DNA from: JBBQZO01 sp038207625
GTDB lineage: Bacteria > Pseudomonadota > Gammaproteobacteria > Burkholderiales > Burkholderiaceae_D
Assembly (NCBI GenBank): GCA_038207625.1
Contig: JBBQZO010000001.1
Location: 124,001-188,000, forward strand
DNA: 64,000 nt
Direction: 5' to 3'
Part shown: piece by piece, positions 9,184 through 16,886 of the stretch
Numbering within the stretch: the first letter of the stretch is position 1
Layout: each line of letters opens with the position of its first letter
Notes under the pieces: generated by a model
Database searches by the model: none
Seen by the model: the letters and a program-made list of their open reading frames with translations, nothing else
Told to the model about the DNA's origin: nothing
Position numbers and translations under genes: made by a program

Positions 9184-10374
9184 ATGATTGAACCGATCCG
9201 CCCTGCACGCGGTCGCAGATCCGCCCTTGTTGCGCTGCTCAGCGCTATTGCTGCAGTCGCCTGCGGCGGTGGCGGGGGCGGCGGATCATCGCCAACGCCA
9301 GTCCCTACGCCTCCGCCTCCGCCTCCACCGCCACCGCCGCCGCCGCCAGTGGCAAGGCTGACCTTGAGTGGGGCCAGCATGCTGGCGCCGGACAACAGCG
9401 CCATCGTGCTGCGCGGCATCAACGAAGGCACCTGGGGCGAGATGAAAAGCGGCGACGCGCCGGCGATCGCGGCGCAAGGCGGCAAGGTCGTGCGTGTGCT
9501 GATTCGGTGGTGGGGGCTGTATGGTTCCAGCGACGTGGAAAGCCGGGCCGATCCATCGCCCGGGCATTTCAAGCCGGACCATCTGGCCCAATTCCTGCGC
9601 GAGGTCCAATGGTGCATCGATGCCGGCTTGTGGGTGATTCCGGTCATCGATTCGAACTGTGGCCAAAGCGGTATTCAGGATACGGGCATGGCCCTGTATT
9701 GCGATCCGAGCGGCAGCTATCCCGGTGGCCGCAATTTCTGGACCGATCTGAGCCAGCGCCAGTTGTTTAAAGACGCCTGGGTTTATCTGGCCGGGGTACT
9801 CAAGGACTATCCGAAGATCGCATTTTACGAACTGCTGCCCGAACCGCTGGCCGGCCGTGATTCGTCCTACGGCAAGGACGTGTCGGCGTTTTATCAAGAG
9901 CTGATGACGGCCATCGAGGACCAGGCCGGGGACAAGCGCACGCCATTTTTGATCGGTGCGCGCGACGCCTACAACATCAACCTGTGCGACGAGGCGTATG
10001 TGGCGGCGGCGCGCTGGACCAATCGGGTTGTATACACGGGCAACCTCTTCATCCGCACCAACAACGCGCAGGCGGACAACATCGCCAATCTGGAGAGCCG
10101 CTTGGGCGCGCTGGTAAAAATGAAGACATCGCGCAACGTGCCGGTGTTCATCCAACAGTTTGGCGTGCGCACCGGCGACGATCCCGGCAACTTCTATCTC
10201 AACGCGGGGCTGAGTCGCTTGAACGCTGCCGGCGTCGGCTACACGGGATGGCAGTGGCGCCAGAACACGCCGAGCCGCGACGAGTATGCGCTCATCATCA
10301 AGGATCCCCAAACGGGTGCCGACGTGGTCAAAACGGACGTGCTGGCCGTGTATTCGACGTACTGGAAAGCCTGA
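9184..10374 (+). CDS. GH5-like (cellulase family) lipoprotein with altered catalytic motifs
   Basis: A lipobox (AAVAC) is followed by a seven-Gly run, a Pro/Thr linker with 13 consecutive prolines, and a TIM-barrel domain starting TLSGASMLAPDNSAIVLRGIN, typical of GH5 cellulase/mannanase-like proteins. The usual acid/base motif NEP reads LLPEP (Glu220 kept, Asn replaced by Pro). The strand that normally carries the nucleophile as GEFG reads VFIQQFG, placing Gln325 where the catalytic Glu is expected. The protein may be a carbohydrate-binding pseudoenzyme or use another residue. The start at MIEPIRPARGRR was chosen because it begins the signal peptide. Confidence 0.8.
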   Translation: MIEPIRPARGRRSALVALLSAIAAVACGGGGGGGSSPTPVPTPPPPPPPPPPPPPVARLTLSGASMLAPDNSAIVLRGINEGTWGEMKSGDAPAIAAQGGKVVRVLIRWWGLYGSSDVESRADPSPGHFKPDHLAQFLREVQWCIDAGLWVIPVIDSNCGQSGIQDTGMALYCDPSGSYPGGRNFWTDLSQRQLFKDAWVYLAGVLKDYPKIAFYELLPEPLAGRDSSYGKDVSAFYQELMTAIEDQAGDKRTPFLIGARDAYNINLCDEAYVAAARWTNRVVYTGNLFIRTNNAQADNIANLESRLGALVKMKTSRNVPVFIQQFGVRTGDDPGNFYLNAGLSRLNAAGVGYTGWQWRQNTPSRDEYALIIKDPQTGADVVKTDVLAVYSTYWKA

Positions 10375-10678
10375 GGCACCGGCCGCCTCGTGACGGAGGT
10401 GGGCGCCGGGACGCTCACCGCGCGGCGTTCATCATGCCGCTACGCGTTGACGCGAACACCATGCCAGCCGGCACGCTCACATGTTGGCGCGCGTCTTGCA
10501 CGCGATCCGACATGGTCACATTCTTCCCGCCAATGTGACGCCTTCGTACGTCGCCCGCGCCAAGCGCGCATGAATCTTGTTTCTTCGGAAAGAATCGTTA
10601 GACCGGATGGGGTTGATCATGTAGACTTGTCAAGTATCGTTCAAATTCAATAATGATTTCTTTAAGAAAAGACATTCC
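10375..10678. other. Intergenic region before a PEP-CTERM gene
   Basis: No gene is supported in these ~300 bases. The last 60 bases become AT-rich and contain the promoter-like pair listed separately. No terminator hairpin with a T run is seen after the GH5-like gene. Confidence 0.5.
10627..10654 (+). promoter_or_regulatory. Possible sigma-70 promoter of the PEP-CTERM gene
   Basis: TTGTCA and AATAAT are separated by 16 bases in an AT-rich patch just upstream of the PEP-CTERM start. This is a consensus-like -35/-10 pair seen by eye and not tested. Confidence 0.4.
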
Positions 10679-11332
10679 ATGACCCTTCGTTCTCTGGTAT
10701 TTGTAGTCGCCTCCCTCTTCGTCGCTGCCGCAGCAAGCGCCGACAACGGCAATCTGATCGTCAACGGCGACTTCGAGACCTCGAATGTCGGGTTCGGTGG
10801 CGGCATGTACAGCAATGGCTTTACCAATGACGTTGCTGAAGCCGCACCGTGGACGTTCACCAACGGCGGCGGCATTTTGAACCACAATACCGGTTGGGGT
10901 GGTGGTGCGGCCACATCGTCGGTCGCTTTCCTGCAAGACTACCAGCCGTTCGGCTGGCTGCCGCCACAACTGTCGCAAACGTTTGCGTCGAATGCGGACA
11001 CGTTCGCCATTTCGTTCACCGCCGCCCAGCGCCCAGGTTACAGCGAAGGCTTGAATGTGACGATTGACGGCGTCGCAGCGAACGACGCGGTGCTGGTCCC
11101 GGCCGACGCGGAATGGACCACCTACAGCTTCAATGTCAGCGGTTTGAGCGGTGGCGTTCACACGCTGACGTTTAACGGCGTGAACTACAACGATGCCAGC
11201 GATGCGTCGCTGTTCCTCGACAACGTCAGCGTCGTCGCCGTTCCTGAGCCAGAAACCTACGGCATGCTGCTGGCCGGCCTGGGTCTGCTGGGCTTCATGG
11301 CGCGCCGTCGTTCGCCAGCCAAGGCTGCGTAA
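10679..11332 (+). CDS. PEP-CTERM sorting-domain protein
   Basis: A signal peptide (SLFVAAAASA) precedes a beta-rich domain beginning NGNLIVNGDFET, a jelly-roll style seen in many exported PEP-CTERM proteins. The C-terminus is the sorting signal VPEPETYGMLLAGLGLLGFMARRR: a PEP motif, a hydrophobic helix and an Arg cluster, recognised by exosortase (EpsH/XrtA). The mature protein should be exported and cleaved or anchored at the surface. The gene stands alone between a promoter-like element and a strong terminator. The molecular function is unknown. Confidence 0.9.
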   Translation: MTLRSLVFVVASLFVAAAASADNGNLIVNGDFETSNVGFGGGMYSNGFTNDVAEAAPWTFTNGGGILNHNTGWGGGAATSSVAFLQDYQPFGWLPPQLSQTFASNADTFAISFTAAQRPGYSEGLNVTIDGVAANDAVLVPADAEWTTYSFNVSGLSGGVHTLTFNGVNYNDASDASLFLDNVSVVAVPEPETYGMLLAGLGLLGFMARRRSPAKAA

Positions 11333-11364
11333 TTTGCCGCAGCGCTAGCCAACACGGCCGCGCG

Positions 11365-11405
11365 AAAAAAAATGCCGCTCAGTTTCGCTGAGCGGCATTT
11401 TTTGT
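11365..11405. terminator. Bidirectional intrinsic terminator
   Basis: A perfect 12-bp stem (AATGCCGCTCAG with its complement) and a 5-base loop are flanked by an A run on the left and a T run on the right. It can therefore terminate the rightward PEP-CTERM gene and leftward rsgA. Confidence 0.92.
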
Positions 11406-11504
11406 TTGCGCGGGCGGGCTTGCAAAGAGCTTCGGGGACCTCGCGCGCTAAACGCCCGCCGACGTCCCCTTTTTCATGCCCCGGCAGCGCGCTGCGTACC
11501 CGCG

Positions 11505-12569
11505 CTAAGCACGCTTTTGACGGCTGCGCGGGCCGACCGCCTTGATCAACACCTTCCACTTGGCGCGCTCGGCGATCCGGTCGAGCGGGGTCTGCCCGCT
11601 GCGCCGCACTTCGCGTAGCAGCTTGTGATAATTGCGCAGACGGTCGGCATCGACCGCGTCGCGCACCGCGCAGCCCGGCTCGGCCTGGTGCGCGCAATCG
11701 CGAAACTGGCACGCTTGCGCCAGCGCGTCGATGTCGTCGAAGGCGGCCGTCAGCGCATCCTCGTCCGCGTCCAGGCGCCAGCTGCGCAATCCCGGCGTGT
11801 CGATGATGCAGGCGCCGCCGGCGCATTGGTGCAGCGAACGCGCCGTCGTCGTGTGGCGTCCGCGCCCGTCGTCCTGGCGCACGCCGGCAGTCGGCTGGGC
11901 GCTGCCGCACAAGGTGTTGGTCAGGCTCGATTTGCCCGTGCCGGACGATCCCAGCAGCACCAGCGTCTGGCCCGCGCCCAGCCACGGCGCAAGGTCCGAT
12001 CCGGCTTGCGCGCTCAATGCGTTCAGCGCCAGCAGCGGCACCGTGGCGGGCAAGCGCTGGCGCAACTGCGCGATCCGTTCATCGACGTCGATGCCGATGT
12101 CGGCTTTGGTCAGCACCACCACGGCGGCCACCTCGGCCGCGTGCGCCAGCGCGAGGTAGCGTTCCAGCCGGCGCGGGTTGAAATCGTGGTCCAGCCCCAT
12201 CACCAGCAAGGCGGTGTCGACGTTGCTGGCGAGCGGCTGGCGCTGGCCGTCGGCGCCGCGGCGCGCCAATTGCGTGATGGGCGGCAGGCGCTCGGCGATC
12301 CGGTGCGTGCCGTCGGCATGGGTGTCGGCCAGCACCCAGTCGCCGACGGCCAGGCCGGTCTGCTGCGCGTCCAGCGTTTGCAGCAGGCGCGTTTGCACGC
12401 GCGCCTGGTAAGTGTGCGCGCCGTCGTGCAGCGTGATGGCGTCGCGGTGCACCTCGGTCGCGCGCATCAGGCGCGCGCCGGGCGAAGTGTGGCCCAAGGT
12501 ATGAAGTTGGTTGGCGATGGTTTGGCTAAGGCCGATAAGTCGTAGTGCTGCGAAATCGAAGTCGATCAT
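11505..12569 (-). CDS. rsgA: Ribosome small-subunit-dependent GTPase A
   Basis: RsgA is a circularly permuted GTPase that aids 30S maturation. The permuted motif order is visible: a G4-like TKAD, then G1 GSSGTGKSSL, then G3 DTPGLRSW. The C-terminal Cys/His zinc knuckle CQFRDCAHQAEPGC follows. The N-terminus resembles an OB-fold. The start MIDFDFAALR was chosen; the frame extends 25 codons upstream without a ribosome-binding site. The Lys/Arg-rich C-terminus (PRSRQKRA) is typical of this branch. Confidence 0.9.
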   Translation of the reverse strand: MIDFDFAALRLIGLSQTIANQLHTLGHTSPGARLMRATEVHRDAITLHDGAHTYQARVQTRLLQTLDAQQTGLAVGDWVLADTHADGTHRIAERLPPITQLARRGADGQRQPLASNVDTALLVMGLDHDFNPRRLERYLALAHAAEVAAVVVLTKADIGIDVDERIAQLRQRLPATVPLLALNALSAQAGSDLAPWLGAGQTLVLLGSSGTGKSSLTNTLCGSAQPTAGVRQDDGRGRHTTTARSLHQCAGGACIIDTPGLRSWRLDADEDALTAAFDDIDALAQACQFRDCAHQAEPGCAVRDAVDADRLRNYHKLLREVRRSGQTPLDRIAERAKWKVLIKAVGPRSRQKRA

Positions 12570-12991
12570 GATGGTGGTGTATGGGCGTGTTCGTAAAACT
12601 CGCGACGCGCGCGAGCACAGCCGCCGCGCACAGCGCGGAGGCACGAATTAGCGGAAGTCGGCGCACGATCAGGCGCGACTCAACACCTTACTCAACATGT
12701 TCGGGTACTGCGTAGAGTGGAGGGCGAGATCAGGCGGCCGACAGGAGGGCAATATCAGTGCGTTGCATGGTGGAGTCTCCTGTGGATGTGAATAGAACGT
12801 CAAGTTTGACAGCGCCGCGCCGGACGGTCAAGCACTTGTTCTGTGCGCGCGGCCCGGCTTGCGGCGCCGGCGGATGTGTACCTGGCACCGGCGCGCAGCA
12901 GGCGCCGGCATTCGATCACGCTGGTTAGCGTTGGCCGACGCAAGCGGCGGCGTGCGGCGCTGACGGCGCCGCGATCACCCGCCCCGGCGCG
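12570..12991. other. Intergenic region between rsgA and a PEP-CTERM gene
   Basis: There is no gene of normal size. The only element that stands out is a 12-codon minus-strand frame with a good ribosome-binding site, listed separately. The part next to the PEP-CTERM gene is GC-rich with short inverted repeats but no T-run terminator. Confidence 0.5.
12730..12768 (-). CDS. Possible 12-residue leader peptide upstream of rsgA
   Basis: The frame encodes MQRTDIALLSAA followed by TGA, and AGGAG sits seven bases before its ATG, the best ribosome-binding site nearby. It lies ~160 bases upstream of rsgA on the same strand, where a leader peptide could act. No attenuator hairpin was recognised between it and rsgA. 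It may be chance. Confidence 0.25.
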   Translation of the reverse strand: MQRTDIALLSAA

Positions 12992-13654
12992 CTAGACGGC
13001 GCCGCTGGCGCGCCGGCGCCGTGCCATCAGGCCTGCCAGAGCAAGGCCGCCCAACAGCATCGCATACGCTTGCGGCTCGGGCACGGCTGCGGTAACTTCA
13101 ACATTGTCCAGGCCGATGTACCACACCGCGTCCTGACCGGTGAACGCCACGTCGGTGCTGCTGCCTTGCGCAATGAAGCTCAAGCTCACATGGTCCCATG
13201 AACTGGCCGACGCGTTCTGCGTCGTGCCGACGATCTGCGACAGGTCGCCCGCCGACACCAGCAGTGAATCGTTGCTGCCGTAGTTGTAGTTGACCGAATT
13301 GCCGATATCGAAACTCAAGGTGTAGCTGGTGCCGGCCACGGTCGCGATGGTCTGCGTGACACCGGCGCCGGTGCCGGTCGAATGCCATCCGGTCAGGTCG
13401 AGGAAGTTGACGCCATCGGACGCCACGATTCCATAGGCGTTACCGGTGCCGATCCACGCAATGTCCGAGCCGGTCACGGTCCAGCCAGCCAGCGCCAAGC
13501 TGTCGCCGCCAAACAGTTGCTGCGATGCCGGATCGCCCACGTTGGCGATCGGCGTGCCCGCTTCAAAGCTGCCATTCGTAATCAAATTACTTGCGTTGAC
13601 ACTCAGGCTCAAGCCGCACAGGGCTGCGGCAATAACGATACGGGGAAAGTTCAT
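12992..13654 (-). CDS. PEP-CTERM protein with DUF642-like domain
   Basis: A signal peptide (AAALCGLSLSVNAS) is followed by NLITNGSFEAG and a galactose-binding-like fold pattern (GWTVTGSDIAWIG, SWDHVSLSF), as in DUF642-type bacterial exported proteins. It ends in VPEPQAYAMLLGGLALAGLMARRRR, an exosortase sorting signal. The chosen ATG has AGGAG six bases upstream; the frame extends 26 codons further without support. The function is unknown; carbohydrate binding is a guess from the fold. Confidence 0.88.
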   Translation of the reverse strand: MNFPRIVIAAALCGLSLSVNASNLITNGSFEAGTPIANVGDPASQQLFGGDSLALAGWTVTGSDIAWIGTGNAYGIVASDGVNFLDLTGWHSTGTGAGVTQTIATVAGTSYTLSFDIGNSVNYNYGSNDSLLVSAGDLSQIVGTTQNASASSWDHVSLSFIAQGSSTDVAFTGQDAVWYIGLDNVEVTAAVPEPQAYAMLLGGLALAGLMARRRRASGAV

Positions 13655-13818
13655 AGTCACTCCTGGTTGAATTGTCGAAAATATCGCTGTGCGGCCGGCA
13701 TGACATGGTCGCGTGAGGTGGGCGGTGGACACAGTATCAATTGTAAATTTGATATCGTCAAGTGAACATATTTCACTGCGGCGTGCACGCCACAGCGCCG
13801 GTGCCCGCCGGCGCGTTC

Positions 13819-13861
13819 TGTCGCAGCATTGTGCAGTCTGGCGCAGCCCGCTGCAGTTCAG
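13819..13861 (+). repeat. Upstream element, copy 1, conserved before both M1 peptidase genes
   Basis: This 43-bp sequence (TGTCGCAGCATTGTGCAG at its left) recurs with four substitutions before the second M1 gene. It ends 113 bases from this start codon and 112 from the other. It is either a retained duplicated promoter/operator or simply the left end of the duplication. Confidence 0.7.
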
Positions 13862-13973
13862 TCCGACGCCGCTGACGCACGCTCAGCGATTCGCTATCGT
13901 GCATGCTGGGCCAGGTCGCACTGCGACGCCGGCCCGCACAACCTATCCACCACATAAAAAATAGAGGCCCCCC

Positions 13974-16628
13974 ATGCGTCGTAGTTTGATCTCCGCTGCC
14001 GTACTCGTTCTTGCCGGTTTGTCCGCCTACCCGGCGCTGGCGGCGCCCGCCGGCGCGCCCGCGACGCAGACCACGACCCAGTTGCCGCGCACGGTGCGCC
14101 CGACCCATTACGCGCTGTCGATCACACCCAACGCCAAGGCGTCCACCTTCGGCGCCACCATCGCGATCGACATCGACGTGCTGGAGGCGACGTCCAACAT
14201 CACCTTGAACGCGGCCGAACTGGCCTTCAGCAACGCGCAGTTGCTGGGCGCCGACGGCAAGGGCAAGCCGCTCAAGGCCAACGTCACGCTGGACGCCAAG
14301 AATGAAACGGCCAGCTTCGGCTTCGATAAGCCGCTGGCCAAGGGCAAGTACCGTCTGGTGCTGGACTACAGCGGCAAGATCGGCACCCAGGCCGAAGGCT
14401 TGTTTTCGCTTGACTACGACAACGGCGGCGCGAAACAACGGGCGCTGTACACCCAGTTTGAAAACTCGGCCGCGCGCCGCATGATCCCGTCGTGGGATGA
14501 GCCGGTCTACAAGGCCACTTTCGCGCTGCAGGCCACCGTGCCGGCCGGCGAGATGGCGGTGAGCAACATGCCGGTCGCCAAGACCAGCACGCTGGCCGAC
14601 GGACGCCAGCTGGTCACGTTCGCCCAGTCGCCGAAGATGTCGACGTATCTGCTGTTTTTCGGCCTGGGCCAGTTCGAGCGCGCCACCACGGTGGTCGACG
14701 GCACCGAGCTGGGCGTGATCACCCAGAAGGGCGCGCTGCCGCAAGCGAAGTTCGCGCTCGACTCGTCGGCCGCCGTGCTGCGCGAATACAACGACTACTT
14801 CGGCACCAAGTATCCGCTGCCCAAGCTCGACAACATCGCCGCGCCGGGGCGCAGCAATTTCTTCGGCGCCATGGAAAACTGGGGCGCCATCTTCACGTTC
14901 GAATACGCGATGCTGCTCGACCCGACCATCTCGACCCAGGGCGACAAGCAGCGCTCGTTCGCGATCGCCTCGCACGAAATGGCGCACCAATGGTTCGGCG
15001 ACCTGGTGACGATGGACTGGTGGGATGAGCTGTGGCTCAACGAAGGCTTCGCCTCATGGATGGACGGACGCACCACTGCGCGCCTGCACCCGGAATGGAA
15101 GACCGCGACCGCCGCGGTCGACGTGCGCGAAGGCGCGATGGCGTCCGACGCGATCGCCACCACCCACCCGGTGGTGCAGCACGTCGCCACCGTCGAGCAA
15201 GCCAGCCAGGCCTTCGACGCGATCACCTATTCGAAGGGCCAGGCGGTGATCGGCATGCTGGAAAACTACGTCGGCGAGACCGCCTGGCGCGACGGCGTGC
15301 GCGCCTACATGAAACAGCACGCCTACGGCAGCACGCGCAGCGACGACCTGTGGCGCGAAGTCGAAAAGACCGCCGGCAAGCCGATCACCCAGATCGCGCA
15401 CGACTTCACGTTGCAGCCGGGCGTGCCTTTGATCCGCGTCGACTCGGTCGAATGCGTGGCCGGCAAGTCGGTGGTGGCGCTGTCGCAGGGCGAATTTAGC
15501 CGCGACCAGCCGAACAAGAAGGCGCTGTCCTGGCACGTGCCGGTGACGCTGCAACTGGGCGCCGACGGTACGCAAACGCGCGCGCTGGTGTCTGGCGGCA
15601 AGGCCAGCGTCACGCTGGCCGGCTGCGGCCCCGTGCTGGTCAACGCGGGCCAGAACGGCTACTACCGCACCGTCTACGCGCCGACCGCGTTCAGCGCGCT
15701 GGCAGGCCAATTCGGCAAGCTGGCCGCGATCGACCAGCTCGGCTTGCTGTCGGACACCTGGGCGCTGGGCATGGTCGGCCTGCAGCCGGTGTCGGACTTC
15801 CTCGACCTGGCCGCCGCCACGCCGCTCACGGCCGAACCGGCCGTGTGGCGCAACATCGCCGGCACGCTGTCGGGCATCAATAGCCACTTCAAGGACGAGC
15901 CGGCGCGCCAGAAGCGCTTCGCCAGCTTCGCCATCGCGCGCCTGGCACCGCTGATGGCCCAGCTCGGCTGGGACGCCAAAGCGGGCGAGCCTGAAACCAC
16001 CGCGCCGCTGCGCCAGCAAGTGATCGGCGTACTCAGCGATCTGGGCGACGCACCGACCATCGCCGAGGCGCGCCGCCGCTACGCCGCCAAGGACAGCGAC
16101 CCGACGGCGCTGCCGGCGGCGCTGCGCAAGCTGGTGATGGCGATCGTCGCCGAAAACGCCGACGCGGCCACCTGGGATGCGCTGCACAGCGCCGCGCTGA
16201 CGGAGAAGTCGCCGATGATCAAGGATCAGCTGTACGACTTGCTCGCCATCAGCAAGGACGAGGCGCTGGCCAAACGCGCGCTGGCACTGGCGCTGACCAG
16301 CGAACCGGGCCAGACCGTCAGCCCAAGCATGATCGGTGCGGTCGCCAACGAGCATCCCGAATTGGCCTTCGATTTCGCGCTGGCCAACATGAGCAAGGTG
16401 AACGGTTTTGTCGAGGCCAACAGCCGCGCCAACTTCTTCCCGATGCTGGCGGAGGGCTCGGCCAAGCCGGCCACGATCGACAAGATCAACGCCTATGCCA
16501 GCGCCAATCTGGACCAGGGTTCGCGCCGCGGCGCCGACACCGCCGTCGCCCGCATCAACCTGCGCATCAAGATCCGCGCCGAGCGCCTGCCGGCGATCGA
16601 CGTCTGGCTGGCCAAGCACCAGTCTTGA
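13974..16628 (+). CDS. Exported M1-family aminopeptidase, copy 1 (GAMEN intact)
   Basis: The 884-residue zinc aminopeptidase has a Sec signal peptide ending LSAYPALA. The exopeptidase motif GAMEN begins at residue 298. The zinc site HEMAHQWFG with the downstream LNEGFASW supplies the two His and the Glu ligand. The C-terminal ~330 residues form the helical ERAP1-like domain. AGAGG lies six bases before the ATG. The gene immediately downstream is a same-length duplicate. It probably trims oligopeptides in the periplasm or outside the cell. Confidence 0.93.
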   Translation: MRRSLISAAVLVLAGLSAYPALAAPAGAPATQTTTQLPRTVRPTHYALSITPNAKASTFGATIAIDIDVLEATSNITLNAAELAFSNAQLLGADGKGKPLKANVTLDAKNETASFGFDKPLAKGKYRLVLDYSGKIGTQAEGLFSLDYDNGGAKQRALYTQFENSAARRMIPSWDEPVYKATFALQATVPAGEMAVSNMPVAKTSTLADGRQLVTFAQSPKMSTYLLFFGLGQFERATTVVDGTELGVITQKGALPQAKFALDSSAAVLREYNDYFGTKYPLPKLDNIAAPGRSNFFGAMENWGAIFTFEYAMLLDPTISTQGDKQRSFAIASHEMAHQWFGDLVTMDWWDELWLNEGFASWMDGRTTARLHPEWKTATAAVDVREGAMASDAIATTHPVVQHVATVEQASQAFDAITYSKGQAVIGMLENYVGETAWRDGVRAYMKQHAYGSTRSDDLWREVEKTAGKPITQIAHDFTLQPGVPLIRVDSVECVAGKSVVALSQGEFSRDQPNKKALSWHVPVTLQLGADGTQTRALVSGGKASVTLAGCGPVLVNAGQNGYYRTVYAPTAFSALAGQFGKLAAIDQLGLLSDTWALGMVGLQPVSDFLDLAAATPLTAEPAVWRNIAGTLSGINSHFKDEPARQKRFASFAIARLAPLMAQLGWDAKAGEPETTAPLRQQVIGVLSDLGDAPTIAEARRRYAAKDSDPTALPAALRKLVMAIVAENADAATWDALHSAALTEKSPMIKDQLYDLLAISKDEALAKRALALALTSEPGQTVSPSMIGAVANEHPELAFDFALANMSKVNGFVEANSRANFFPMLAEGSAKPATIDKINAYASANLDQGSRRGADTAVARINLRIKIRAERLPAIDVWLAKHQS

Positions 16629-16685
16629 TCGGATCTGATCGAATCGGCGCGCGGCCCTTGCACCGGGCCGCGCGCACACCCTCAC

Positions 16686-16721
16686 AGCGGCACCCGGATG
16701 ATACCGGGCGCCGCTTTTTTT
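16686..16721 (+). terminator. Intrinsic terminator after M1 copy 1
   Basis: A 12-bp GC-rich stem with one A-C mismatch (AGCGGCACCCGG against CCGGGCGCCGCT) is followed by seven T residues. Confidence 0.8.
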
Positions 16722-16732
16722 GCGGCGCGCTT

Positions 16733-16775
16733 TGTCGCACCATTGTGCACTCTGGCGCAACGCGCTGCAGTTCAG
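16733..16775 (+). repeat. Upstream element, copy 2, before the second M1 peptidase gene
   Basis: It matches the element before the first M1 gene at 39 of 43 positions and keeps the same distance to the start codon. The copies differ at isolated single bases. Confidence 0.7.
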
Positions 16776-16886
16776 CCCTCCCGCGATGACGCCCTGTCCA
16801 GGATCGGATAAGGTACACGCTCGGTCATGGCGCACATCGTCGCCGGCCCGCATCATTCATCCATCCGACAAAAACAGAGGTTCTCC

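Noticed and set aside
15054..16856. 600-residue minus-strand frame over M1 copy 1
   Set aside because: It reappears in pieces opposite copy 2, as expected for a shadow of a duplicated gene, and has no family features.
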